This document shows, piece after piece, positions 1-8,552 of a stretch of 64,000 bases of DNA. This DNA is from Cerasicoccus arenae (lineage in GTDB: Bacteria; Verrucomicrobiota; Verrucomicrobiia; Opitutales; Cerasicoccaceae). The stretch lies in the NCBI RefSeq assembly GCF_014651635.1, contig NZ_BMXG01000010.1, positions 101,965-165,964 of the forward strand. The letters run 5' to 3'. The notes under the pieces are model-generated. The model saw only the letters and a program-made list of their open reading frames with translations. It was not told the origin of the DNA and searched no databases. Both the position numbers and the translations under genes were made by a program. Positions within the stretch are counted from its first letter, which is position 1. Every line of letters begins with the position of its first letter.

Positions 1-248
1 CTCCAGTAGCCGACAAGGGCTAATGCGGCGGTCGAACCCAAAGGTATTGCAGGATGAATGCTGTCCTGGAAGCGGCCCCAGATGCGTTTCGCCCAAGAAG
101 GCCGCGAAACCATCTTTTGCCAGGGTTTGGCGTGGAGTTCACGCTCGAACCGCTGCCAATAGGCGTCGTCAGGTCGTTCCTGTTGCTTGAGGCGCAGAAG
201 CTCCTCAAGACTGATGTTTTCCGTTTCTTGCGAATCGGTCTTTTGCAT
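1..248 (-). CDS. Hypothetical protein, probable sigma-factor partner (partial)
   Basis: The frame opens at an ATG at 248, 28 bases downstream of the sigma factor stop, and runs off the left edge of the window. The visible 82 residues begin MQKTDSQETENISLEELLRL, are charged and helical, and reach a hydrophobic stretch (PLGSTAALALVGYW) at the window edge that may start a membrane segment. A short soluble head followed by a membrane helix directly after an ECF sigma gene is the usual arrangement of an anti-sigma factor. No zinc-binding HxxxCxxC motif is seen in the visible part, so the anti-sigma role is inferred from position only. Confidence 0.55.
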   Translation of the reverse strand, partial: MQKTDSQETENISLEELLRLKQQERPDDAYWQRFERELHAKPWQKMVSRPSWAKRIWGRFQDSIHPAIPLGSTAALALVGYW

Positions 249-276
249 AATTAAAAAGGTTCGGCTACAGCAGGTC

Positions 277-915
277 CTATTCCAAATAGTCTTTTAAAGT
301 CTCACGAAGTTGTTGCTTAGCGTAATGTAATCGTGAACGGACGGTGCCTTCAGAAGTTTTGGTGATTTCGGCAATTTCCTGATGGCTAAGTCCTTCGATT
401 TCATAAAGCACAACTACGGTCCTGTGTTTAACAGACAACTTTTGCAGCGCATCGTTCAATTTTTCCTGAAGTTCGCGCATATAAGTTGGCTTGTCGGTCT
501 TCGCCCGGGAGGCCAAGGACTCCAGTTTGACGTTCGACGAGCCCTCTTCATCCATCTGCTCAAAGCTAAAGAAACGCCGTTTGCGGTTTCGTTTGAGGTG
601 AGTGATGGTGGTGTTAACTGCGATGCGGTAAAGCCAGGTGAAAAAAGAAGAATTGCCCTTAAATTTGCTAATCGAGCGAAAAGCTCGGATAAACGCTTCT
701 TGCGTCAGGTCGTTGGCGTCGTCTCGATTGGAGGTCAAATTATAGACCACGGAGAAAAGGCGCTCGCGATATTTGACGATCAACTGGTCAAAAGCGGCCA
801 TTTCACCGGACTGCACGCGCTTGACGAGCAATGCATCATCTCCCACCGCAGAAGGGGCGGTGGTATGGTCGTGCGAAGTCACGACTGTAGATGAAGCTGT
901 TGGTGCGTCAGCCAT
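277..915 (-). CDS. RNA polymerase sigma factor, ECF (RpoE-like) family
   Basis: A 212-residue sigma-70 family protein. Region 2 spans about residues 40-115 (FDQLIVKYRERLFSVVYNLT, then DDANDLTQEAFIRAF and the DNA-melting segment SSFFTWLYRIAVN). Region 4 spans about 150-208 with the helix-turn-helix LSHQEIAEITKTSEGTVRSR. Regions 1 and 3 are missing, which defines the extracytoplasmic-function group; these redirect RNA polymerase to stress or envelope promoters. A Ser/Thr-rich tail of about 30 residues precedes region 2. The next gene on the same strand is probably its regulator. Family assignment is firm; the regulon is unknown. Confidence 0.95.
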   Translation of the reverse strand: MADAPTASSTVVTSHDHTTAPSAVGDDALLVKRVQSGEMAAFDQLIVKYRERLFSVVYNLTSNRDDANDLTQEAFIRAFRSISKFKGNSSFFTWLYRIAVNTTITHLKRNRKRRFFSFEQMDEEGSSNVKLESLASRAKTDKPTYMRELQEKLNDALQKLSVKHRTVVVLYEIEGLSHQEIAEITKTSEGTVRSRLHYAKQQLRETLKDYLE

Positions 916-1031
916 ACTGCAAAAAGGTTATCATCAATCTATTGAAAGCATTCCATTTTGCAACAGAAATCGGTGGTGGCTGAAGCGGCGATAGTGCCCA
1001 TAGATAACGTTCGCATGAAGGATGGAATCGC

Positions 1032-1056
1032 GGCGCGAGGACGCGCCAGCGCTACC
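1032..1056 (+). repeat. REP-like hairpin repeat, copy A
   Basis: A perfect 6-bp GC stem (GGCGCG / CGCGCC, 4-base loop) is followed by AGCGCTACC. It lies in the 209-bp gap between the sigma factor and the MMPL gene. A second element with the same plan (GC hairpin containing GCGAG..ACGCG, then the tail GCGCTACC) lies on the other strand at 8434-8457. No U-tract follows, so it is not a normal intrinsic terminator. Confidence 0.5.
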
Positions 1057-1124
1057 TTTGGAGTGATCCTTTGCATGAAACCATGCGGGACTACGAATGA
1101 AATGTGTGCTCTATCAGAATGGGG

Positions 1125-4049
1125 TTACGGGGAGGGTGGTTTCTGCCGTTTGCTCATGTTCTTGAATGGAGTGCGTGTCGGGAAGGGGGCGGGAGATTCG
1201 ATGCGCTCCAGAGAGGATTTTAATCGCTGCCCGAGGATACGCGACAAGTTCAGGAATAGCCGAGAGGATAGAAAAGGATTGTAGCGTTGTAGATTTTCCA
1301 ACGCTTTCCAGTTCAGCACGAGCAGGCGGGTGTCTGTGTTTGCGGTGACATCGGCAGTTCGTTTGACGTCGGAGATGAGCGCGATTTCGCCAAAGATGTC
1401 GCCCAAGACCAGCTTGGTGATTACGACTTTGCGCCCTTCGATGGTTTTGCTAACTTCCAGTTCGCCGTCGATGATCACATAAAGCGAATTGCCGACATCG
1501 CCTTCGCGCACGATATACTCGCCGATTTGACGTTCCTCCAAATTGGCCAGCAAGATGAGCTTCTTGGCCTGCCATTTGGTGAGGCCTTCAAACATCGCAG
1601 AGCGCTCAATCAGTGCGTTGCGCAAATTGAAGCCCAGCACGTCCCACAGCGTAATGAGGCGGGTGGTGGACAACAGAACCGGCGTCAGGATGATGTCGGA
1701 CAGCAGCGCCAGAATCATTACCAAGGCACTGAGTAGCCCAAACTGCATGACTGGTACGAAACTGGAGAAGCCAAGTATGACGAAGCCGCCGGCCAGCCCG
1801 AGAGAAGTCGTGATGACGGGAAATAGCTCCGCCCGCAGCGAAGCAAGGATCGCCTTGTGCTCGTCCTTGAGGATCTTGAGTTCCTTATTGTAGCGCACCA
1901 TGAGGTGCAGGGTGTCGTCCACAGCGATACCAATGGTAATGGCCGCGACCATGCATGTGCCGACATTGAGCGTGACGCCAAACAGGGCCATAATCCCAAA
2001 AACGACGACGACTGGGAAAAGATTCGAAAGCACAGCCAAGCTGGCAGCGCGAGTGGACAAAAAGAGGACGCCCACGATGGCAAAAAGGAGGGCTGTCATG
2101 CTCGCCAAGGAAATGACTTGGCCGCCGATTATCTTGTCCACCGCTGCCGCAACCATGACGGATTTGCCGCTGACGCTGTAGCGAAGGTCACCGAATTTCC
2201 CCGTGTTCAGCTTTTGCTCAATGTCTGCGACCAAGGTGTTTAACTCGCTGCTATCGCTGATGTTGCTGCGGAGGACCACATTAGCATCGGAGAATTTGTC
2301 TGCCACGTATGGCTTGAGGTCGGAACGGTGGAAAAAGAGCAAGTATTGTGAGATAAGATTATCATTATCGGGCACGTGGCGGTCGGCTTCGTTTCCACCT
2401 TGCATGGCTTTGTTGACCAGAGCGATGTAGTCTGCGATGGAAGTCACCGTGTCGATGCGCTGGTCTTCGCGCATCCAGTTGGAGAAGGCTTCAATGTTTT
2501 GCAGGCTTTCGTGCTTCTTTAACGAGTTTTCCGAACCATAAAACGTGACGTAAATTACCTTGCTGCCACTGAGTCGGTTGGCCACTAGATTGAGCTGCTC
2601 GACGATGGGTGAATCTGGATGCAAAAAGCTGATCAAGTCGTTGCTGACCCGGATCTTAGGAATCATGAACAAACAGGGCAGGGCGATCAGTGAAAATACT
2701 AGGATGACGCGTCTTGGATTACGTAAGAGATTTTTTTCGAGCAGGTTGCTCACCTTTTGCGTGACCTTGCGGTGTCGGGCGTTTTCGTTGGCCGTGTGTT
2801 TCTGAGAACGAATAAACCGCCCGAATATTCGTAACCAAGCAGGTAGGAAAGTAATCGAAATGATGAAGCGCGAGAGCATGCCGAGCGCGGCAGTGGTCCC
2901 GAACTCCTGCATAATGGAAAGTGCGCTTAGGCCAGTGACTGCGAAGCCCAGAGTCGTCGTAAGGCCCGTGAGGAAGAGGGTCAGGCCGATACGGTGCGCA
3001 ATCTGCATGACAGCGTCTGAGCCCAAGGAGCCTTCACCCTTGGCTTCGCTGTATTCGTTGAGGATGTGCACGTCCTCCGTCGCCCCGATAATGAGTATCA
3101 GCGCGGGGACGATGTAGTTGAGCATACTGATCGGGATGTCGAGAGCGACCATTAGCCCAAAGGTCCACGCGGTGCTGATAATCGCATTGATGACGGGGAT
3201 GATCGCGGCTTGGAAACTGCCCATCATTAGGCCGATCAGGAGCACGAGAATCAGCCCGGCGGCTGGCAGGAGGATTTTCTGGTCGGCAATGATGTAGTCT
3301 GCCATCCAGACGTGGAGCGCGGGGCTGCCGACTTGGAATATACGCGTAAATTGTGTGGTGTAGTCGGTTGGCGCGGCAGTTTCTTCTTTGGCCTTTTTCT
3401 TGGCCTCCAAGGCTATTCGAACGGATTCCGGCAAGTGTTCGATGCTTTTTGCGTCTTGGGTTGGCTCGGGGGCGGGCGGGGCCTTGAGTCCTTCCAGAAT
3501 TTCCTGAATATCATTATAAACGCGCTTATCGCTGTCCATCTGCTCCCCATCGGCGGTCCTGAGGTAAAGTGTTATCAGGGTCGCATTGCCATTGCGGGAA
3601 ATGATCGAGCGCCGCATGAGCGGGTTATCGATGGCTTGCTGTTTCTTCTCGGCGAGGGCTTCGGGCGATTTGGGGATTTTCCGTAAGAGGGGAGACGTAT
3701 CAATCCAGCCATTGACGGATCGGATGTCGTTCACGGTGAAAAGCGACTCTACGCGCTCAACTTCGGGGAGCTTATTGAGCTCTTTGCTGAGCTTTTGCAG
3801 CAGCGTCAGCTTTTCGTGGGTAAAGAGCTGCTCGTCTTCGATGTAAACCAATGCGAGTTGATCGGAGCCGAAGGCATCGGTAACACGTTGGTATTCCTTC
3901 TGAAGCGGGCTGTCCTCGGGGATCAGGGCATCAGTCGATACATTGACCTTGAGGTCGAATGCCTTCGAAATCGAAAATCCCGTGACAGCCAGCACAATGG
4001 CGATCACCAGAAAGGCATTATTGTAGCATAGCTTGAAGAGTCGTTGCAC
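1125..4049 (-). CDS. RND/MMPL-family exporter fused to a cyclic nucleotide-binding domain
   Basis: 974 residues, GTG start at 4049. An N-terminal membrane helix (about 12-30) is followed by a periplasmic loop to about 255, a bundle of helices at 255-420 (sterol-sensing/MMPL type), a second helix near 450, a second periplasmic loop, and another bundle at about 640-790. This is the duplicated RND layout used for lipid or hydrophobic-molecule export. The last 150 residues are unlike a normal exporter: from about 825 they read as a CRP/CNMP-binding beta-barrel, with IVREGDVGNSLYVIIDGELE and GDIFGEIALISDVKRTADV, including the phosphate-cassette-like GEIAL..R.A pattern. The LolA-like gene 86 bp upstream on the same strand is a common partner of such exporters. 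The ligand and whether it gates export are unknown. Confidence 0.85.
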   Translation of the reverse strand: MQRLFKLCYNNAFLVIAIVLAVTGFSISKAFDLKVNVSTDALIPEDSPLQKEYQRVTDAFGSDQLALVYIEDEQLFTHEKLTLLQKLSKELNKLPEVERVESLFTVNDIRSVNGWIDTSPLLRKIPKSPEALAEKKQQAIDNPLMRRSIISRNGNATLITLYLRTADGEQMDSDKRVYNDIQEILEGLKAPPAPEPTQDAKSIEHLPESVRIALEAKKKAKEETAAPTDYTTQFTRIFQVGSPALHVWMADYIIADQKILLPAAGLILVLLIGLMMGSFQAAIIPVINAIISTAWTFGLMVALDIPISMLNYIVPALILIIGATEDVHILNEYSEAKGEGSLGSDAVMQIAHRIGLTLFLTGLTTTLGFAVTGLSALSIMQEFGTTAALGMLSRFIISITFLPAWLRIFGRFIRSQKHTANENARHRKVTQKVSNLLEKNLLRNPRRVILVFSLIALPCLFMIPKIRVSNDLISFLHPDSPIVEQLNLVANRLSGSKVIYVTFYGSENSLKKHESLQNIEAFSNWMREDQRIDTVTSIADYIALVNKAMQGGNEADRHVPDNDNLISQYLLFFHRSDLKPYVADKFSDANVVLRSNISDSSELNTLVADIEQKLNTGKFGDLRYSVSGKSVMVAAAVDKIIGGQVISLASMTALLFAIVGVLFLSTRAASLAVLSNLFPVVVVFGIMALFGVTLNVGTCMVAAITIGIAVDDTLHLMVRYNKELKILKDEHKAILASLRAELFPVITTSLGLAGGFVILGFSSFVPVMQFGLLSALVMILALLSDIILTPVLLSTTRLITLWDVLGFNLRNALIERSAMFEGLTKWQAKKLILLANLEERQIGEYIVREGDVGNSLYVIIDGELEVSKTIEGRKVVITKLVLGDIFGEIALISDVKRTADVTANTDTRLLVLNWKALENLQRYNPFLSSRLFLNLSRILGQRLKSSLERIESPAPFPTRTPFKNMSKRQKPPSP

Positions 4050-4134
4050 GGTCTGTAATCTTTCAGCGCGTTGGGCTGAAAGGCAGTTTCAATGGTGCTG
4101 CCATGTGTCTCTGCATGGCGCTCAAGAATAGTTC

Positions 4135-4998
4135 CTAGCTGTCTGTGTTGAATTGCTCAAGCAATGGCTCGTCCGTTTCTGGAGTCCAGGTATTGAGCGA
4201 TTCCGGTTCAAAGATCAGTGGATCTACGGGCACATTGAGCCGGGACTTCATCAAAGTCATCACCGAGTAGGTGCCGCTGGTCTTGTTGTTCATCCGGATG
4301 CGTGCGGGGCGGTCAACTGAGCTGTCCTCAGTGACTTCGGCATACTGGTCGGCTTCGAGTACCTTGACTGGCTCTGTCTTGCCTTCTTCGTAGAATTCAA
4401 CCTTGAGGACGTTGAAGTTATCGCGGTTGATGTAGAGCAGGCGGTTGGCGTAACCCGTAGCGGATTGAATGTCGACATTGGCGGGAGCGGCCATGACTAC
4501 ATAAACTTGGCTGCCGTTGACCTCGTCATCTTGAAGCCGATAGTAAGAATGCTCCTCAACATTTTCTCTGCGCAAGTCTTCGAAGGTGAAATCTGAGCCC
4601 ATGAAATAGCCGCTGCGGTTCTCGCCCATGATCTTTCGGGCTTGACCCAGTGCGGGCATGTAGAACCATTGTTCGGGGTCATCTGATTGGGCATCCTTGG
4701 TCAGCAAGGTGATGCCTTTGACGTCAGATGGGGAAAGGAAGCGGATCATATAGTTGGCGTCGCCTTTGTCGTCTTGGCTGAAGACGCTGATCATTTCTCG
4801 CACCTGAGTGTTTCCTTCTTCGTCGACAACGACTAGCTTGATCAGCTCCAGTTCGGTTTTCGCTTTATGGCGATTCACCACCTCATCCATGATCTGCGCC
4901 CCAGTCTTAGAGGGAATTTTGACAAATCCGGTTAGGCACACCAACACACCAAGGATAAGCAGTAAACTGGAATAAGGATATGAGCGGTGACGAGACAT
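4135..4998 (-). CDS. LolA-like outer-membrane lipoprotein-sorting family protein
   Basis: 287 residues from ATG 4998; a TTG at 5007 gives a three-residue longer form. A short basic N-terminus and a hydrophobic helix (SLLLILGVLVCLTGFV) form a signal peptide or anchor. The mature part has the half-barrel features of the LolA_like family: MISVFSQDDKGDANYMIRFL, a GITLLTKD segment, and the signature DPEQWFYMPALGQARKI followed by GSDFTFEDLRR. These proteins act in the periplasm and bind hydrophobic ligands or lipoproteins. It precedes the MMPL exporter on the same strand, so a shared substrate is likely but not shown. Confidence 0.85.
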   Translation of the reverse strand: MSRHRSYPYSSLLLILGVLVCLTGFVKIPSKTGAQIMDEVVNRHKAKTELELIKLVVVDEEGNTQVREMISVFSQDDKGDANYMIRFLSPSDVKGITLLTKDAQSDDPEQWFYMPALGQARKIMGENRSGYFMGSDFTFEDLRRENVEEHSYYRLQDDEVNGSQVYVVMAAPANVDIQSATGYANRLLYINRDNFNVLKVEFYEEGKTEPVKVLEADQYAEVTEDSSVDRPARIRMNNKTSGTYSVMTLMKSRLNVPVDPLIFEPESLNTWTPETDEPLLEQFNTDS

Positions 4999-5150
4999 GG
5001 TGGGCAATAATACTTAGTTCCCAAGCGAGCGCAAAAGAAAATATGCGCCGTTGAAAAAAAAGCCCTTAAATATTTTGGCTATTGATCCGACGGGTCAGTT
5101 AATTGGGCTTGCGGGTTGCAATACCCTCAAATTTGGCTCAGTTTTGCTCC

Positions 5151-5387
5151 ATGCAGAAGATCGTAGCCATTCTATTACTCGCTTTGGCCCCGAGTTTGTC
5201 GTTAGCCCACGGAACAAACGATCTATCTCATGGGCATGCGCATTGGCTTTTCAGCCTGCATCATTTGCTCGGCCTGATCATCGCAACCGTGATAGCGGTC
5301 GCGGCTATTTGGTGGTTTACTCGGCCGAAGCCCAAGATGCGCGAAGCAAAAGTCAGAGTTCACAATCGTCGAGATCGTCGCGGCTAG
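5151..5387 (+). CDS. Small secreted/membrane protein with a histidine-rich segment
   Basis: 78 residues. The ATG at 5151 is chosen because it gives a clean signal peptide (MQKIVAILLLALAPSLSLAHG); an upstream GTG/ATG would add 16 residues with no such feature. After the predicted cleavage site comes HGTNDLSHGHAHWLFSLHH, then one hydrophobic helix (LLGLIIATVIAVAAIWWF) and a basic cytoplasmic tail (RPKPKMREAKVRVHNRRDRR). The histidines could bind metal. The layout resembles small uncharacterised membrane proteins such as DUF6732, but no function can be given. It converges on larE, 20 bp away. Confidence 0.6.
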   Translation: MQKIVAILLLALAPSLSLAHGTNDLSHGHAHWLFSLHHLLGLIIATVIAVAAIWWFTRPKPKMREAKVRVHNRRDRRG

Positions 5388-5407
5388 GTTTCTATTGGTT
5401 ATTTTTC

Positions 5408-6208
5408 CTAAGCCTGCCCAATGGCGCGGTTGAGTTTGCCTGACACAAAACCCTCGGCGTCGATTTCCATTTCGGAAAATCCAATCGCGGCAAAGCGTTC
5501 GCTGAGAATCGTTGCCTGTCGCTCTAGAGCGGCCACTTGCTCGTTCGGTGCCTCAATTCGGGCCTTTGTGCCGTAGTGACGCACGCGGTTGATCGGGAAT
5601 CCCAGCTCCGTGACAATGGCCTCCGCTGTTTCAATTTGCCGAAGCTTTTCAAAGGTAATGCGCTCGCCGTAAGGCACGCGAGAGGCAAGACAGGGGCTTG
5701 CGGGCTTATCCCAGCAACTCAGCTCAAAATGGGCAGCCACGGCGCGAACGGCGTCCTTATCCAGCCCGCAATCGAGTAACGGCGAGCGGACTGCGAACTC
5801 AGCGGCGGCTTTCATCCCTGGGCGGTAGTCACCGGCGTCGTCGCGGTTGGCACCGTTGATAATCCACCAGTTCGGGTGGCGTGCCTGAATGCCTGCTAAC
5901 TCATCATAGAGCGTGTGCTTGCAGAAGTAGCAGCGGTTGTCCGGGTTGTTGAAATAGTTCGGGTTTTCCAGCTCTCCAGTGATGATCACTTCCAGCGGGA
6001 TGTCGTTGGCCCGCGCAAAATCGCGCGCTTGCTCCAGGTCCGAAAGCTTGAGTGCGGGTGAGGCTGACGTCACTGCCAAGCAACGCTCTTGGCCGAGAAA
6101 ACGCCGCGCCAGAAAGGCCGCGAGTGAGCTGTCCACGCCGCCGGAAAACGCCACGAGCGCCCCCGGGCAGTCGGCAAACCAATCTTTAAGCGCGGCCAAG
6201 TGTTGCAT
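5408..6208 (-). CDS. larE: LarE, ATP-dependent sacrificial sulfur transferase
   Basis: 266 residues. The PP-loop ATP pyrophosphatase motif FSGGVDSS is at 21-28; NRCYFCKHTLYDEL (C93, C96) and SPCLASRVPYG (C173) follow. In characterised LarE the cysteine in the last motif donates its own sulfur to make the thiocarboxylates of the nickel-pincer nucleotide cofactor, and C173 aligns with it by motif. It is cytoplasmic. It is divergent from larC-larB across a 75-bp gap that must hold both promoters. No larA (lactate racemase) lies in the window. Confidence 0.93.
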   Translation of the reverse strand: MQHLAALKDWFADCPGALVAFSGGVDSSLAAFLARRFLGQERCLAVTSASPALKLSDLEQARDFARANDIPLEVIITGELENPNYFNNPDNRCYFCKHTLYDELAGIQARHPNWWIINGANRDDAGDYRPGMKAAAEFAVRSPLLDCGLDKDAVRAVAAHFELSCWDKPASPCLASRVPYGERITFEKLRQIETAEAIVTELGFPINRVRHYGTKARIEAPNEQVAALERQATILSERFAAIGFSEMEIDAEGFVSGKLNRAIGQA

Positions 6209-6283
6209 CTTTCGGTCATCTTAGGTTCATTTGCCGCTGTGTCAACTGGCGCAGCCCGTTCGACGATCTATCCATTTTCTCCC

Positions 6284-7663
6284 ATGCGTACCCTCTATTA
6301 CCAATGCCCGGCCGGTATCAGCGGCGACATGAACCTCGGCGCGATGATCGCCCTCGGCGTTGATCCCGCTGTGTTGGAAGCCGAACTGCGAAAGCTCCCG
6401 CTCGACGGGTGGGCAATCCGTTTTTCGCCCGACGCCCGTAGCGGCATCACAGGCACACGCTGCGATGTGATTCTCTCCCATGAGCACGGCGATACGCACG
6501 AGCATGAGCATACGCACGATGATGACGCCGGGCATGTGCACACGCATTCCCACAGTCACAGCCATTCCCATGCGCATAGCCATGATGAGCACCATCATCA
6601 GGAGCACACGCATGAGCACAGCCATGAGTATGATGATGAACACGAGCATCACCACCGCACGTTTCGCGATATTCGCGCGATGATCGAAGGTTCTGCGTTG
6701 AAGGACCAAGTAAAGGACGACGCTATTGCGGTCTTTCAGGTCTTGGCTGAGGCCGAGGGCGGCGTTCATGGCCTGCCGCCGGAAGACGTGCATTTTCACG
6801 AAGTTGGCGCAGTGGATTCCATCATCGACATGGTTGGGGCCGCGATTTGCTGGGACTTGCTAGGGGTGGATCAAATTGTCTGCGGCACGCTGGAGCTTGG
6901 CGGCGGCACGGTGATGTGCGCTCACGGCCGGATGCCCGTTCCTGCGCCCGCCACGGCGAGGCTCGTTGCGGGGCTTCCAGTTTCATTGGGCGGCACGAAT
7001 AAGGAGGCGACGACACCCACGGGCGCTGCTTTGCTCGTTGGTAAACGCTGCCAGTTTGGGGTTCAGGTCACGGGTGTTTCCACCGCAACGGGGGTTGGCG
7101 TTGGCCAACGGCAGGACCCCAATCTCGCCAATGTGGTTTACGTTTCGCTGATTGATTCGACTGCCACGGTGGCCGAGCCGAACGGTGATTCGCAGGATGT
7201 TGTCTGGGAACTCGCCGCGAACATCGACGACATGACGGGTGAGGCTGTCGCATTTCTATGCGAGCTGCTTCTGGAGGGCGGGGCGCTCGACGTCTGGCAA
7301 ACATCAGCCGCGTTTAAAAAAGGTCGCGTCGGTGTGATCGTGCATGCGCTCGCACCCGCTGATTTGGTTACCGAAATTGAGGATGTTTTCTTTGACCACA
7401 GTTCCACGCTGGGCGTCCGCCGCCTGGTGTGGCAGCGCACCAAGCTTGAGCGTCAGCTCTTTGAGGTGGAGACGCAGTGGGGGTCGGTCCGGGTGAAGCA
7501 GGCGATGCGCGGCGGCAAGGTTGTCCGCCTCAAGCCTGAGTACGAGGATTGCCAACGGATTGCCCGCGAGCAGGGGCTTTCGTTGACGGAATTCTCGCAA
7601 TTACTGGCTGGTGAGATTTTTGATTTTGGTGGAGACGAAGTAGAGGAGGGTGATGATGCCTGA
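6284..7663 (+). CDS. larC: LarC, nickel pincer cofactor nickel-insertion protein
   Basis: 459 residues from ATG 6284, chosen because the conserved start MRTLYYQCPAGISGDMNLGA begins here; an earlier start would overlap larE. LarC is a CTP-dependent cyclometallase that inserts Ni(II) into the pincer cofactor. Residues about 65-124 are a histidine-rich insert with long runs of HEH, HSHSH and HEHEHHH, a plausible nickel store. The conserved DVHFHEVGAVDSIID and ATTPTGAALL blocks follow. In lactobacilli larC1 and larC2 are joined by programmed frameshifting; here the frame is continuous. It overlaps larB at its 3' end. Confidence 0.93.
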   Translation: MRTLYYQCPAGISGDMNLGAMIALGVDPAVLEAELRKLPLDGWAIRFSPDARSGITGTRCDVILSHEHGDTHEHEHTHDDDAGHVHTHSHSHSHSHAHSHDEHHHQEHTHEHSHEYDDEHEHHHRTFRDIRAMIEGSALKDQVKDDAIAVFQVLAEAEGGVHGLPPEDVHFHEVGAVDSIIDMVGAAICWDLLGVDQIVCGTLELGGGTVMCAHGRMPVPAPATARLVAGLPVSLGGTNKEATTPTGAALLVGKRCQFGVQVTGVSTATGVGVGQRQDPNLANVVYVSLIDSTATVAEPNGDSQDVVWELAANIDDMTGEAVAFLCELLLEGGALDVWQTSAAFKKGRVGVIVHALAPADLVTEIEDVFFDHSSTLGVRRLVWQRTKLERQLFEVETQWGSVRVKQAMRGGKVVRLKPEYEDCQRIAREQGLSLTEFSQLLAGEIFDFGGDEVEEGDDA

Positions 7664-8390
7664 TGTCCGCGACATCCTGACCCGTGTACAAAGCGGCGAA
7701 CTCACGCTCGACGAAGCTGCGGTGCAGCTTCAGGGCTTTGAGGACCTAGGTCATAGCCGGGTAGACCACGATCGCGCCAGCCGCAATGGCGCGCCAGAGG
7801 TCATTTTCGGCCAAGGCAAAACACCCACGCAGATGGTTGAGATCATGGGCAGCCTCGCAAGTCGTAGCAGCAATGTGCTGGCGACGCGGGTGCAGAATGC
7901 CGCTATTGAGCCGATCCTAGCCGCCTTTCCTGACGCCACGCACTACCCGGCTTCTCGCCTGATTGCTTTGCAACGCAACGTCCCGGCACCAGCGACGACG
8001 AACGTTGCCGTTGTCTGTGCTGGCACATCTGACCTGCCAGTGGCCGAGGAGGCGCGCATTACGGCGGAATTCCTAGGTAGCCCGACTGTCGCGGTTTATG
8101 ATGCCGGAGTGGCGGGCCTGCATCGCCTGTTGGCCAGTATTGACACCATCCGCGCCTGTCGCGTGGTGATTGTCGTGGCGGGGATGGAAGGCGCGCTCCC
8201 GAGCGTGGTCGGGGGCCTCGTCGATGCACCCGTGATCGCGGTTCCCACCAGCGTTGGCTACGGGGCGAGTTTCGGCGGCGTAGCGGCCTTACTGGGTATG
8301 CTCAATAGCTGCGCCAGCGGCGTGAGCGTGGTCAATATCGACAACGGCTTTGGTGCGGGTTTCCTCGCTAACCGTATAAATCGTTTGTAG
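7656..8390 (+). CDS. larB: LarB, nickel pincer cofactor biosynthesis protein
   Basis: About 244 residues. A strong ribosome-binding site (AGAGGAGGG, 7642-7650) inside the end of larC favours one of two adjacent ATGs at 7653/7656. The N-terminus (MPDVRDILTRVQSGELTLDEA) and the PurE-like domain (VVCAGTSDLPVAEEA, VVGGLVDAPVIAVPTSVGYG, then NSCASGVSVVNIDNGFGAG) identify LarB, the NaAD carboxylase/hydrolase that starts cofactor synthesis. It overlaps larC by 8 bp, so the two are translated from one transcript. With larE they form the complete biosynthetic set; the enzyme using the cofactor is elsewhere. Confidence 0.93.
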   Translation: MPDVRDILTRVQSGELTLDEAAVQLQGFEDLGHSRVDHDRASRNGAPEVIFGQGKTPTQMVEIMGSLASRSSNVLATRVQNAAIEPILAAFPDATHYPASRLIALQRNVPAPATTNVAVVCAGTSDLPVAEEARITAEFLGSPTVAVYDAGVAGLHRLLASIDTIRACRVVIVVAGMEGALPSVVGGLVDAPVIAVPTSVGYGASFGGVAALLGMLNSCASGVSVVNIDNGFGAGFLANRINRL

Positions 8391-8433
8391 CCGCAACATT
8401 GGGTAAGGCCTTGTGTGATTTTTACCTATTGGT

Positions 8434-8457
8434 GGTAGCGCAGCCGCGTCTCGCGGC
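8434..8457 (-). repeat. REP-like hairpin repeat, copy B
   Basis: On the minus strand this reads GCCGCG-AGA-CGCGGC (perfect 6-bp stem) and then TGCGCTACC, matching copy A at 1032-1056 in hairpin geometry and in the GCGCTACC tail. It lies in the 162-bp gap between convergent larB and the methyltransferase. No other gene is seen in the gap. Confidence 0.5.
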
Positions 8458-8552
8458 GCATGCGTGATGCTGGCCTTAACAGGATGGAACTGTGGCGCGA
8501 GATGCGCTCACGTTGCCTTGCAGAACGCAGAACTGTGCGGTGCTGGGTCGCG

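Noticed and set aside
382-894. 170-codon plus-strand frame opposite the sigma factor
   Set aside because: It is the antisense shadow of a strongly conserved ECF sigma gene.
2715-2730. GGATTACGTAAGAG, resembling the island operator
   Set aside because: It is inside the MMPL exporter coding sequence, far from any promoter and outside the island; probably chance.
5051-5443. 130-codon plus-strand frame overlapping the small His-rich protein
   Set aside because: The 78-residue frame from 5151 has a clear signal peptide and membrane helix; the longer frame has neither.
6478-6655. CAC/CAT/GAG-rich repeated DNA that could look like a tandem repeat or CRISPR-like array
   Set aside because: It is in-frame coding for the histidine-rich insert of LarC; there are no regular spacers.
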